Assembly: GCA_022712075.1 (NCBI GenBank)
Contig: JALAHE010000012.1
Location: 1-22,078 of the forward strand
DNA from: Galactobacter sp.
GTDB lineage: Bacteria > Actinomycetota > Actinomycetes > Actinomycetales > Micrococcaceae
Length of the DNA: 22,078 nt
Reading direction: 5' to 3'
The notes below the pieces were generated by a model. That model made no database searches, was not told the DNA's origin, and was given only the letters and a program-made list of their open reading frames with translations. Below, in pieces: positions 12,906 to 20,635 of the stretch. How positions within the stretch are numbered: the first letter of the stretch is position 1; each line of letters opens with the position of its first letter. The translations under genes were made by a program, and so were the position numbers.

Positions 12906-15263
12906 ATGTCCCATGCATCCACCCACACCGCCGGGCGGCCTCCCGCCGGCGTGGACCCGGCCGTCCTTGAGCGGGAGGAACGGCGCCGCACGCCGCTGCG
13001 CATCGCGATCTGGGTGGCGATCTCGCTGCTCGGCGCCGTGGCCTGGTCGGTCCTGGCCCTGAACCGCGGCGAGAGCATCAACGCCGTCTGGTTCGTCTTT
13101 GCGGCGGTCTGCACGTACCTCGTTGCCTACCGCTTCTACGCCAAGTTCATCGAGCGCAAGCTGGTTAAGCCCGACGACTTCCGCGCCACCCCGGCAGAGG
13201 TCAAGGACAACGGCCAGGACTACATGCCGACCGACCGCCGCGTGCTCTTTGGGCACCACTTCGCGGCGATCGCCGGCGCCGGGCCGCTCGTGGGCCCCAT
13301 CCTGGCCGCCCAGATGGGCTACCTGCCGGGCACCATCTGGATCATCGTGGGCGTGGTGCTCGCGGGCGCCGTCCAGGACTACCTCGTCATGTTCTTCTCC
13401 ATGCGCCGCGGCGGCCGTTCGCTCGGTCAGATGGCCCGCGAAGAGCTGGGCGTCATCGGCGGCACCGCTGCGATCATCGCCACGATCCTCATCATGATCA
13501 TCATTACGGCGATCCTGGCGCTCGTGGTGGTCAACTCCCTCGGCGAGTCCGCCTGGGGCGTCTACTCCGTGGGCCTGACCATCCCGATCGCCCTGTTCAT
13601 GGGCGTGTACCTGCGCTGGATCCGCCCCGGCAAGGTGATGGAGATCTCCGTGATCGGCTTTGTGCTGCTGCTCTTCGCCATCATCTCCGGCCGCTGGGTC
13701 GCCGAGTCGGCGTGGGGCGCCGAGTTCTTCCACCTGAACAAGACGACGCTCGCGTGGGCCATCATCATCTACGGCTTCGTCGCCGCCGTGCTGCCCGTGT
13801 GGCTGCTCCTGGCCCCGCGCGACTACCTCTCCACCTTCATGAAGATCGGCGTCATCGCCTTGCTGGCCATCGCGATCCTCGTGGTGCACCCGAACCTCGA
13901 GGTGCCCAAGGTCTCCGACTTCGCCTTCCGCAACGACGGCCCCGTCGTCTCCGGCCAGCTCTTCCCGTTCCTCTTCGTGACGATCGCGTGCGGCGCCCTC
14001 TCCGGCTTCCACGCCCTCATCTCCTCCGGAACCACGCCCAAGCTCGTCGAGAAGGAGCGCCAGACCCGCTTCCTCGGCTACGGCGGCATGCTCATGGAGT
14101 CCTTCGTGGCGATCATGGCCCTCGTGGCCGCGCTCTCGATCGACCGCGGCATCTACTTCGCGATGAACTCCTCCGTGGCCGCGACCGGCGGCACGGTCGA
14201 GGGCGCCGTGGCCTTCGTGAACTCGCTGGGCCTGACCGGCGTGCACGTCACGGGGCAGGAGCTCACCGACCTCGCCGCCAACGTCGGCGAATCCAGCATC
14301 GTCTCCCGTACGGGCGGCGCGCCCACGCTGGCCGTGGGCATCGCGCACATCATGCAGCAGTGGTTCGGCGGGACAGCCATGATGGGCTTCTGGTACCACT
14401 TCGCCATCATGTTCGAGGCGCTCTTCATCCTCACCGCCGTGGACGCTGGCACGCGCGTGGCCCGCTTCATGCTCCAGGACGCCGTGGGCAACTTCATCCC
14501 GAAGTTCAAGGACACCTCGTGGAAGCTGGGCTCGTGGATCGCCACGGCGATCATGGTGGCGGGCTGGGGTTACATCCTGATCCTCGGCGTGACGGATCCG
14601 CTCGGCGGCATCAATACGTTCTTCCCGCTCTTCGGCGTCTCCAACCAGCTGCTCGCGGCGATCGCCCTCGCGGTGGTCATGGCGATCGTTGCCAAGCGCG
14701 GCCAGCTCAAGTACCTGTGGATCGTCGCCATGCCGCTTGCCTTCACCGTGGTGGTCACGACGGCCGCCTCGTGGCAGAAGATCTTCTCGCCGCTACCCTC
14801 CATCGGCTACTGGGCGCAGAACGCCGCCTTCCGCCAGGCCCTCGCCGACGGCAAGACGAGCTTCGGCGCCGCGAAGGACACCGCCGCGATGGAGGCCGTG
14901 GTCCGCAACACCACGGTCCAGGGCACGCTCTCCATCGTGTTCCTCGTCCTCACGCTCACCGTGGTCGCGACGGCCGTGGTGGTCACGCTGCGCCAGTTCC
15001 GCGGCCCGCAGGGCGACACCACGGAGGACCCGTTCGTCCCGTCCGCGATCTTCGCCCCGGCCGGGCTGGTTCCCACTGCCGCCGAGCGCGAGCTCGAGGG
15101 GGAGTGGGCCGCCTATCGGGCGGGCGTTTCGGTGCCCGACGGCGCGGTGGCGGCTTCGGCGGTGGGCTCGCCTTCCGGCGCGAGCGGGACGGGCGACGCC
15201 CCCTCCGGCGCGTCCGGCACTGCCGGCACTGCCGGCGCCGCCGGCGCCGGGGGCGAGCGGTGA
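12906..15263 (+). CDS. cstA: CstA family pyruvate/peptide transporter
   Basis: The 785-aa product starts at the ATG preceded by GAGGAGG (12891-12897, 8-base spacer); the 17-codon upstream extension has no such site. It is an integral membrane carrier with many hydrophobic helices from about residue 30 to 715. CstA blocks are plain: GHHFAAIAGAGPLVGP, GAVQDYLVMF-SMRRGGRS, SSGTTPKLVEKERQ and the closing DAGTRVARFMLQD. In Escherichia coli this family imports pyruvate, with peptide uptake also proposed. It is longer than the enterobacterial protein (about 700 aa), largely because of a cytoplasmic-looking C-terminal tail ending in Gly/Ala/Ser/Thr repeats (last 45 residues), coded by imperfect 9-bp repeats. 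It overlaps the next gene by 4 nt, as in cstA-ybdD pairs elsewhere. Confidence 0.96.
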   Translation: MSHASTHTAGRPPAGVDPAVLEREERRRTPLRIAIWVAISLLGAVAWSVLALNRGESINAVWFVFAAVCTYLVAYRFYAKFIERKLVKPDDFRATPAEVKDNGQDYMPTDRRVLFGHHFAAIAGAGPLVGPILAAQMGYLPGTIWIIVGVVLAGAVQDYLVMFFSMRRGGRSLGQMAREELGVIGGTAAIIATILIMIIITAILALVVVNSLGESAWGVYSVGLTIPIALFMGVYLRWIRPGKVMEISVIGFVLLLFAIISGRWVAESAWGAEFFHLNKTTLAWAIIIYGFVAAVLPVWLLLAPRDYLSTFMKIGVIALLAIAILVVHPNLEVPKVSDFAFRNDGPVVSGQLFPFLFVTIACGALSGFHALISSGTTPKLVEKERQTRFLGYGGMLMESFVAIMALVAALSIDRGIYFAMNSSVAATGGTVEGAVAFVNSLGLTGVHVTGQELTDLAANVGESSIVSRTGGAPTLAVGIAHIMQQWFGGTAMMGFWYHFAIMFEALFILTAVDAGTRVARFMLQDAVGNFIPKFKDTSWKLGSWIATAIMVAGWGYILILGVTDPLGGINTFFPLFGVSNQLLAAIALAVVMAIVAKRGQLKYLWIVAMPLAFTVVVTTAASWQKIFSPLPSIGYWAQNAAFRQALADGKTSFGAAKDTAAMEAVVRNTTVQGTLSIVFLVLTLTVVATAVVVTLRQFRGPQGDTTEDPFVPSAIFAPAGLVPTAAERELEGEWAAYRAGVSVPDGAVAASAVGSPSGASGTGDAPSGASGTAGTAGAAGAGGER

Positions 15264-15484
15264 GCGCCGCCTCCCCGGCCCCGCGCCGGGAGGCGAGGGG
15301 CCCGCTCACGCTCCTGCGCGGCGTCGGGCGTTACCTCAATGCGGTGCTGGGAGGCGACCGCTACGCGCGTTACCTCGAGTTTCACGCCCGGCATCACGCG
15401 GGCGCCGAGCCGCTGAGCGAGCGCGAGTACTGGCGCGCCTATCACGCGCATCAGGAGGCGCACCCGGAGGGGCGCTGCTGCTAA
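15260..15484 (+). CDS. YbdD/YjiX family (DUF466) small protein
   Basis: The 74-aa product starts at a GTG inside the cstA stop (GTGA overlap), so translational coupling is likely. The family hallmarks are present: a basic N-terminus, YLNAVLGGDRYARYLEFHARHH, then LSEREYWRAYHAHQEAHP and a terminal CC pair. These small soluble proteins accompany CstA/BtsT transporters in many bacteria and are thought to assist or modulate them; the mechanism is not established. A terminator follows 17 bases after the stop. Confidence 0.93.
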   Translation: MSAASPAPRREARGPLTLLRGVGRYLNAVLGGDRYARYLEFHARHHAGAEPLSEREYWRAYHAHQEAHPEGRCC

Positions 15485-15501
15485 ACAGTGTGAGAAAAAC
15501 G

Positions 15502-15532
15502 AGCGGGAGGGTCGCGTTGCGGCCCTCCCGCT
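15502..15532 (+). terminator. Terminator of the cstA operon
   Basis: AGCGGGAGGG and CCCTCCCGCT form the stem (15502-15511 with 15523-15532), extendable inward with one G/T wobble. It is followed by GTGCTTTC, which is weakly U-rich. Confidence 0.75.
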
Positions 15533-15602
15533 GTGCTTTCGCGGTAGTTTGGTCCATCCGAGTGATGAGGGGCATCGCCGGGCTCACGCCGAAGGGACAA
15601 CA

Positions 15603-18600
15603 GTGCACGACGAGAGCAATCTGACCACCGGGAGGGCGCGCCGGGTGTTGGGCGAGCGCATCCGCCCGGAGATCTACGGCGACCGCGTCCAACTGACGCT
15701 GGAGGCCTCGGAACTGCCGGGGGAGCCGATCGAGCCGGCGCGCGGCCCCGGCCTCGAGTATTCGCCGTTCGAGCTGGGCTCGGCGTGGGGGCCGGCCTGG
15801 GGGACCACCTGGTTCCGCCTGCGCGGCACGGTTCCGGCGGACTGGGAGGGGCTCGAGTACGAGGGCGTTGTTGACCTCGGCTTCGATGCAGACACCCCCG
15901 GTTTCCAGTGCGAGGCCCTCGTGTACCGGCCGGACGTCACGCCCGTGAAGGCCCTCAATCCCCGCAACCAGTGGATCCCCATCGAGGCCGGTCCCGGCGG
16001 CAGTGTGGAACTGTTCCTTGAGGCCGCATCCAACCCGATCCTGCTTGAACGTCACCCCTTCCTGCCCACGCAGCAGGGCGACCTGGCCACCGCATCGCGG
16101 GCGCCGCTCTACCGCCTGACGCGCGCCGAGCTCGCGGTGCGGCGGCCCGAGGTCGCGGCGCTCGTCGAGGACCTCGAGCTGCTCCTGCAGCTCCAAGAGC
16201 AGCAGCCGGCCGGATCGCTGCGCGCCGTGATGCTGGAGAGCATCGACCGCGCGCTGAACGTTCTGCTCCTTGACGACATCGCCGGGACCGCCGCCGCAGC
16301 GCGCGCCGAGCTCGCTCCCGTGCTCGCCGCCCATGGCGGGCAGGTGCGTCACCACCTTGCAGCGATCGGCCACTCGCACATCGACACCGCGTGGCTCTGG
16401 CCGCAACGTGAGACGATCCGCAAGGTCGCCCGCACCATGTCGAGCATGACCACGTTGCTGGAGCTGGACCCCGAGTTCCGCTTTGGCATGTCCAGCGCGC
16501 AGCAGTACGCGTGGCTCAAGGAGCACCGCCCGGAGGTCTACGCGCGCGTCAAGGCCGCCGTGGCCGAGGGGCGCTTCGAGCCGCTCGGCGGGATGTGGGT
16601 CGAATCCGACACGGTCATGCCCTCCGGCGAGGCCATGGTGCGCCAGTTCCTCGAGGGGCAGCGCTTCTTCGAGGAGGAGTTCGGCAAGCGCTCCCGCGGA
16701 GTGTGGCTTCCGGACTCCTTCGGGTACTCCCCGGCGCTCCCGCAGCTCATCCGCCGCGCGGGCTTCGAGTGGTTCTTCACGCAGAAGATCTCCTGGAACC
16801 AGGTCAACACCTTCCCGCACCACACCTTCTTCTGGGAGGGCGTGGACGGCTCGCGGGTGCTCACCCACTTCCCGCCCATGGACACCTACAACGCCCAGCT
16901 GTTGGGCGACGAGTTGGCCCGCGCCGAGCGCCAGTTCCGCGACGCGCGGCGGGCCAGCGGCTCCATCGCGCCCGTGGGCTGGGGCGACGGTGGCGGCGGC
17001 ACCACGCGCGAGATGCTCGAGCGCGTCAAGCGCCTGGGGGACCTGGACGGCGCGCCCAAGGTGCGTTGGGAGTCCCCGGACGAGTTCTTCGAGCGCACGG
17101 CGGCCGAGGTCCCGGACGCCCCGGTGTGGGTGGGGGAGCTGTACCTGGAGCTGCACCGCGCCGTCACCACGAGCCAGCATCACACCAAGGAGGGCAACCG
17201 CCGCAGCGAGCACCTCCTCGTCGAGGCCGAATGGTGGGCCACCGCCGCGTGGATCCGCGCCGGGCTCGAGTACCCGCACGAGGAGCTGCAGGCACTCTGG
17301 CGGATCGTGCTGACGCACCAGTTCCACGACATCCTGCCCGGCACCTCCATCGCGTGGGTGCACCGCGAGGCCGTGGCCACCTATGCGGACGTTGCTGCGC
17401 GCCTGCGCGCCATCATCGACGCGTCCCTGCGCGCGCTGGTGGGGGAGGGGCCGCTGGAGCTGAGCGCCAACCCCACGTCCTTCCTCTCCGGGGGCGTGGC
17501 CCCGGGGGCCGTGGCCGAGGCGCTGGAATACCCGGCCGGGTCCTCCGTGAGGGAGGCCGACGGGGTGACGTACCTGGAGAACGAGCACGTGAGCTTCGGC
17601 TTCGATGCGGCAGGGCTCCTGGTGCACGCCGTGGACCTGCGCAGCGGCCGCGACTACGCCGTGCCGGGCCGGCCGGGCAACCTCTTCCAGCTGCACCAGG
17701 ACTTCCCCAACCAGTGGGACGCCTGGGACGTGGATCGCTTCTACCGCGAGACCGTCACGGACCTCGTTGACGTTGAGGGCCTGCGGGCGTGGGTCGAGGA
17801 CGAGGTGGCGCGCCTGGAGCTGCGCCGGGTGTTCGGGGAGTCATCCCTGACCCAGACGTTCACGCTTGAACCTTCGGAGACCTCGGTGCGCGTGCACCAG
17901 GTGACGGACTGGAACGAGCGCGAGAAGTTCCTCAAGCTCGCCTTCCCGCTGGCCGTGTGGGCCAAGGAGTCCATCGCGGAGACGCAGTTCGGTTTCGCCG
18001 CGCGCCCCACGCACGTGAACACCTCGTGGGAGAACGCCAAGTTCGAGACCTCCATGCAGCGCTGGGTCCTGGTCCCCGACCGCGACGGGGCGGTGGCCCT
18101 CGCGAACGACTCGAGCTACGGCTTCGACGTGACGCGCGACGTCCTGGACGGCGCCGGCGTGGTCACGACGCTGCGCCTCTCGGTGCTGCGCGCTCCGCGC
18201 TACCCGGACCCGGAGACGGATCAGGGCCGCCACGAGCACCGCTACGCCCTGCAGCTGGGCGGCACCGAGCTCACGGCCACCGAGCTGGCCCACGAGCTCA
18301 ACGCACCGCCCCGCGCGATCCGCGGTGCCCGCTCCGTGGCCCCGCTCGTCACGGTGAGCGGCGAGGGCGTGCTGCTGGACGCCGTGAAGCCGGCTGCCGA
18401 TCGCTCGGGTGATCTCATCGTGCGCGTGCACGAGGCCACGGGCCATCACGCCGCCGCCGAGGTGCGCCTCGACGTGCCCTTCACCGCGGTGCACGAGGTT
18501 TCCCTGCTTGAGGACGCGCAGCAGGCCGTCACGGTGGGGGAGGACCGCGCCGTGCGGCTCGGCCTCACGCCGCTCTCCGTGCGGACCCTGCGCTTCGCGC

Positions 18601-18608
18601 TCTCCTGA
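15603..18608 (+). CDS. Alpha-mannosidase, glycoside hydrolase family 38
   Basis: The 1001-aa product starts at the GTG at 15603, 5 bases after GAAGGGA (15591-15597); an 18-codon upstream extension from TTG is less likely. The order is that of bacterial GH38 enzymes: an N-terminal beta-rich region of about 250 residues, the catalytic barrel, a helical three-bundle, then C-terminal beta domains. Catalytic residues are visible: the zinc-binding H-x-D in GHSHID (His259, Asp261), the nucleophile Asp371 in WLPDSFGYS, and zinc ligand His575 in HQFHDILPGTS. TSQ-x4-KEGNRRSEH is also a family block. It lacks a signal peptide, so it probably works in the cytoplasm on imported mannosides. No sugar transporter or regulator lies beside it here. 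Confidence 0.96.
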   Translation: MHDESNLTTGRARRVLGERIRPEIYGDRVQLTLEASELPGEPIEPARGPGLEYSPFELGSAWGPAWGTTWFRLRGTVPADWEGLEYEGVVDLGFDADTPGFQCEALVYRPDVTPVKALNPRNQWIPIEAGPGGSVELFLEAASNPILLERHPFLPTQQGDLATASRAPLYRLTRAELAVRRPEVAALVEDLELLLQLQEQQPAGSLRAVMLESIDRALNVLLLDDIAGTAAAARAELAPVLAAHGGQVRHHLAAIGHSHIDTAWLWPQRETIRKVARTMSSMTTLLELDPEFRFGMSSAQQYAWLKEHRPEVYARVKAAVAEGRFEPLGGMWVESDTVMPSGEAMVRQFLEGQRFFEEEFGKRSRGVWLPDSFGYSPALPQLIRRAGFEWFFTQKISWNQVNTFPHHTFFWEGVDGSRVLTHFPPMDTYNAQLLGDELARAERQFRDARRASGSIAPVGWGDGGGGTTREMLERVKRLGDLDGAPKVRWESPDEFFERTAAEVPDAPVWVGELYLELHRAVTTSQHHTKEGNRRSEHLLVEAEWWATAAWIRAGLEYPHEELQALWRIVLTHQFHDILPGTSIAWVHREAVATYADVAARLRAIIDASLRALVGEGPLELSANPTSFLSGGVAPGAVAEALEYPAGSSVREADGVTYLENEHVSFGFDAAGLLVHAVDLRSGRDYAVPGRPGNLFQLHQDFPNQWDAWDVDRFYRETVTDLVDVEGLRAWVEDEVARLELRRVFGESSLTQTFTLEPSETSVRVHQVTDWNEREKFLKLAFPLAVWAKESIAETQFGFAARPTHVNTSWENAKFETSMQRWVLVPDRDGAVALANDSSYGFDVTRDVLDGAGVVTTLRLSVLRAPRYPDPETDQGRHEHRYALQLGGTELTATELAHELNAPPRAIRGARSVAPLVTVSGEGVLLDAVKPAADRSGDLIVRVHEATGHHAAAEVRLDVPFTAVHEVSLLEDAQQAVTVGEDRAVRLGLTPLSVRTLRFALS

Positions 18609-18610
18609 GC

Positions 18611-18652
18611 CACGCGCCGTCGGGCACGTTGTCAGGTGCCCGACGGCGCGTG
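18611..18652 (+). terminator. Terminator of the alpha-mannosidase gene
   Basis: A perfect 17-bp stem (18611-18627 with 18636-18652) with an 8-nt loop begins 2 bases after the stop. No U-run follows. Its left arm CGCGCCGTCGGGCACGT recurs exactly at 20202-20218. Confidence 0.75.
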
Positions 18653-18702
18653 GGCGCCTCCCGGCGCCTCCCCACACCTCGTGGGGTTGCGTTACGCGGC
18701 TG

Positions 18703-18708
18703 TAGGCT
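18703..18708 (+). promoter_or_regulatory. Predicted -10 box giving a leaderless start
   Basis: TAGGCT ends 7 bases before the ATG at 18716, and no ribosome-binding site is present. This is the spacing expected when transcription starts at the initiation codon. No clear -35 was found. Confidence 0.5.
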
Positions 18709-18715
18709 AATGGGC

Positions 18716-19150
18716 ATGGGTCTCTTTTCTGCGCTGCGCGGTTCTCGCTCCGAGGACCGCGAGCTGGGGCTTGGCCTGTGGCGCGTTGACCACGACCGCT
18801 TCCGCCGGGCCATCGACCGCTTCCACCAGGTGCTCGAGGGCACCGAGGACGACGCCCTTTACGCCGTGTTGCTGCCGCAGGCCGACCGTCTCGGCGAGCT
18901 CGTGGAGCGCGTGCGCGCCGTGTGCGCCAGCGGTCACCGGGAGCACCCCGTGGAGGGCTCGGACATCCCCGGCGCCGTGGAGCCCGTGCACCGCGCGCTG
19001 TCGCGGGCGGCCAACGACGCGGCGACGGCAGCCCAGGCCGCTGCCATGTCCCGCTTCGAGTCCGATCCGGCCGCGGTGCTCGCCACGGTGGCTCGCCGCG
19101 TTGACACCGTTGAGGCGAGGGTCTCCGACGCGGAGAACGCCTGGCAGTGA
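18716..19150 (+). CDS. Hypothetical helical protein
   Basis: I do not recognise this 144-aa protein. An alternative ATG lies at 18710 (MGMGLF...), but the -10 spacing favours 18716. It begins GLFSALRG followed by a charged patch. The rest is predicted mostly alpha-helical with heptad-like patterns, for example RFRRAIDRFHQVL and LLPQADRLGELVERVRAV, an Ala-rich helix near 100-112, and a coiled-coil-like end VARRVDTVEARVSDAENAW. There is no signal peptide or membrane helix. It is followed 12 bases later by the aldo/keto reductase gene, so the two are probably co-transcribed; that says little about function. Confidence 0.8.
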   Translation: MGLFSALRGSRSEDRELGLGLWRVDHDRFRRAIDRFHQVLEGTEDDALYAVLLPQADRLGELVERVRAVCASGHREHPVEGSDIPGAVEPVHRALSRAANDAATAAQAAAMSRFESDPAAVLATVARRVDTVEARVSDAENAWQ

Positions 19151-19162
19151 CAGGATGGGGGC

Positions 19163-20008
19163 ATGAGCGAACTCATCTCCCCCGAACTGACGTTTAACGA
19201 CGGCAACACCATCCCGCAGCTGGGCTACGGCGTGTGGCAGGTCAAGGACGAGGTGGCCGAGGACGTGGTGCAGCAGGCGCTGGCCGCCGGCTACCGCCAC
19301 ATCGACACCGCCGCGATCTACGGCAACGAGGCCGGCGTGGGCCGCGCCCTGGCCGCCACCGAGGTGCCCCGCGAGGACATCTTCGTCACCACCAAGGTCT
19401 GGAACTCCGAGCAGGGCTACGAGAAGACCCTCGCTGCCTTCGACGTCTCCATGGACAAGCTGGGCCTCGAGACCCTCGATTGCTACCTGATCCACTGGCT
19501 CCAGCCCAAGCGCGGCACCTACGTCGACACGTGGAAGGCCCTCGTTGAGCTGCAGAAGCAGGGCCGCGTGAAGACGATCGGCGTCTGCAACTTCACCGCC
19601 GAGACCCTGGACGAGCTGATCGAGGCCACGGGTGTCACGCCCGCCATGCTGCAGATCGAGACGCACCCGTACTTCCCGCAGAACGAGCTGCGCGCCTACT
19701 GCGCCGACAAGGGCATCCTGCACGAGTCCTGGTCCCCGCTCGGCAACGGCACCGGCCTGCTGGAGGAGCCCGTGCTCGCCGAGATCGGCGCCCGCATCGG
19801 CGCCACTCCGGCCCAGGTGGTTCTCGCGTGGCACCGCCAGCGCGGCTCCGTGGTGATCCCCAAGTCGATCACGCCCTCGCGCATCGTGGAGAACTACGAG
19901 TCCCTCGCCGTGACGCTCTCCGACGCCGACCTGGCGCTCGTGGATTCCCTGGACAAGGGCGCCGAGGGCCGCATCGCCTCGGACCCGGCCGAGGCCGACT
20001 TCGCCTGA
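19163..20008 (+). CDS. Aldo/keto reductase (2,5-diketogluconate reductase type)
   Basis: The 281-aa protein has the length and fold pattern of an NADPH-dependent aldo/keto reductase, a cytoplasmic (beta/alpha)8 barrel reducing aldehydes and ketones. The complete catalytic tetrad is visible: Asp48 and Tyr53 in HIDTAAIYGNE, Lys78 in TTKVWN and His111 in YLIHW. GYGVWQV at 22-28 and the late IPKS motif for NADP phosphate binding also fit the AKR5-like branch. The start is preceded by GGATGGGGG, a weak ribosome site. It lies 12 bases behind the 144-aa gene and ends in front of an elaborate hairpin terminator. The actual substrate cannot be read from the sequence. Confidence 0.94.
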   Translation: MSELISPELTFNDGNTIPQLGYGVWQVKDEVAEDVVQQALAAGYRHIDTAAIYGNEAGVGRALAATEVPREDIFVTTKVWNSEQGYEKTLAAFDVSMDKLGLETLDCYLIHWLQPKRGTYVDTWKALVELQKQGRVKTIGVCNFTAETLDELIEATGVTPAMLQIETHPYFPQNELRAYCADKGILHESWSPLGNGTGLLEEPVLAEIGARIGATPAQVVLAWHRQRGSVVIPKSITPSRIVENYESLAVTLSDADLALVDSLDKGAEGRIASDPAEADFA

Positions 20009-20063
20009 TCCCGGCCGGCGGCGGGGCAGCTCGGTGCCCCCGCGCCCGAGGTCAGCGCCCGTC

Positions 20064-20123
20064 GTCCGCGGATGGGACATCTGGTCCGCGATTGGCTCAT
20101 CTGGTCCGCGGATGGCTCACCCG
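20064..20123. repeat. Three tandem 20-bp repeats
   Basis: Units at 20064-20083, 20084-20103 and 20104-20123 share GTCCGCG, GG and CATCTG/CACCCG positions with no spacers. The third unit is also the left arm of the terminator hairpin that follows, and an inverted copy forms its right arm. This makes four related units, three direct and one inverted. Confidence 0.8.
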
Positions 20124-20150
20124 GGTGAGCCGTTCGCGGACCTTTTGTTA
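20103..20150 (+). terminator. Terminator of the aldo/keto reductase unit
   Basis: Arms 20103-20122 and 20123-20142 pair over 20 positions with only two G/T wobbles, the CCCGGG centre forming the loop, and are followed by TTTTGTTA. It lies about 95 bases after the stop. Confidence 0.8.
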
Positions 20151-20170
20151 CCGGGCGGCCGCGCATGAGG

Positions 20171-20207
20171 GGCGCGGGGCCTGGACGGCGCAACCCGACC
20201 CCGCGCC
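20171..20207. repeat. 9-bp inverted repeat
   Basis: GGCGCGGGG (20171-20179) pairs perfectly with CCCCGCGCC (20199-20207) around a 19-nt loop. It overlaps the start of the 17-base copy of the mannosidase terminator arm (20202-20218). Confidence 0.45.
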
Positions 20208-20231
20208 GTCGGGCACGTGCCTCTCCCATGT

Positions 20232-20382
20232 CCGCGTACTGACCAGTAGGTCCGCTTGCGGGCCCCGACTGAGGCGAAAAACGGACCAGGCCGCGCGCAG
20301 CGTCATACTGCTCACCGAGCGGCGGCTGGTCCGATTTCTTGCTCCCGGTGGCCCAGGGCCGGACCGACTGGTCAGTACGCGG
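20232..20382. repeat. 151-bp nested inverted-repeat element
   Basis: The ends are 23-bp inverted repeats (20232-20254 and 20360-20382) with one mismatch (248 with 366). Nested inside, CGGACCAG-G-CCGC (20282-20294) pairs with GCGG-CTGGTCCG (20322-20333), with one bulged base. On the minus strand the inner hairpin is followed by five T (20277-20281), and on the plus strand by GATTTCTT, so it could terminate in both directions. No protein frame fits. It may be a small mobile repeat, a structured RNA, or layered terminators. Confidence 0.7.
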
Positions 20383-20416
20383 TGTGGGGGAGGGCGGAGC
20401 GGGCCCTCAGAGACGC

Positions 20417-20450
20417 ACAAGGCCCGGAACCATGCGGTTCCGGGCCTTGT
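20417..20450 (-). terminator. Terminator of tRNA-Thr(CGU)
   Basis: A perfect 15-bp stem (20417-20431 with 20436-20450) with loop ATGC starts 4 bases beyond the CCA end of the tRNA on the minus strand. Confidence 0.88.
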
Positions 20451-20454
20451 TTCG

Positions 20455-20530
20455 TGGAGCCCCCTGCCAGAATCGAACTGGCGACCTTTTCATTACGAGT
20501 GAAACGCTCTACCGACTGAGCTAAGGAGGC
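20455..20530 (-). tRNA. tRNA-Thr(CGU)
   Basis: The 76-nt gene, including an encoded CCA (20455-20457 on the complement), folds normally. The acceptor stem is GCCTCCT/AGGGGGC with one G/T pair. The anticodon stem TTTCA/TGAAA encloses CTCGTAA, giving anticodon CGU for ACG codons. The T-loop is TTCGATT. Unlike the two serine tRNAs here, CCA is in the gene. Confidence 0.95.
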
Positions 20531-20577
20531 CGGTGGTCAAAAGATCACCGTTTGTGGCGTTGCGGCCACAGGAGAAA

Positions 20578-20607
20578 ACCTTACCGGGTGCAAACCGCTT
20601 CGGTCAA
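20578..20607 (-). promoter_or_regulatory. Predicted promoter of tRNA-Thr(CGU)
   Basis: TTGACC (20602-20607) and TAAGGT (20578-20583) on the minus strand are spaced by 18 bases, close to the housekeeping consensus. It would give a leader of about 40 nt containing a TGTGGC/GCCACA hairpin. Confidence 0.6.
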
Positions 20608-20613
20608 AACGAG

Positions 20614-20627
20614 GCGGCCCCGTGGCC
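20614..20627 (-). terminator. Possible weak terminator of the TAP-like hydrolase gene
   Basis: CGGCC-ACGG-GGCCG on the minus strand lies 9 bases after the stop and is followed by CCTCGTTTTG. The stem is only 5 bp, so the call is tentative. The T-run overlaps the tRNA-Thr -35 box. Confidence 0.35.
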
Positions 20628-20635
20628 GGATACCC

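Noticed and set aside
15336..17696. A 786-codon minus-strand open frame opposite the YbdD-like and alpha-mannosidase genes
   Set aside because: It is a composition artefact spanning two real genes and a terminator, with no family motif.
20064..20142. Tandem 20-bp units considered as a CRISPR array
   Set aside because: There are no spacers between units, only three direct copies, and no cas genes; the last unit belongs to a terminator hairpin.
20455..20530. tRNA-Thr as an attachment site of an integrated element
   Set aside because: No integrase gene and no second copy of the tRNA 3' end were seen in the window.
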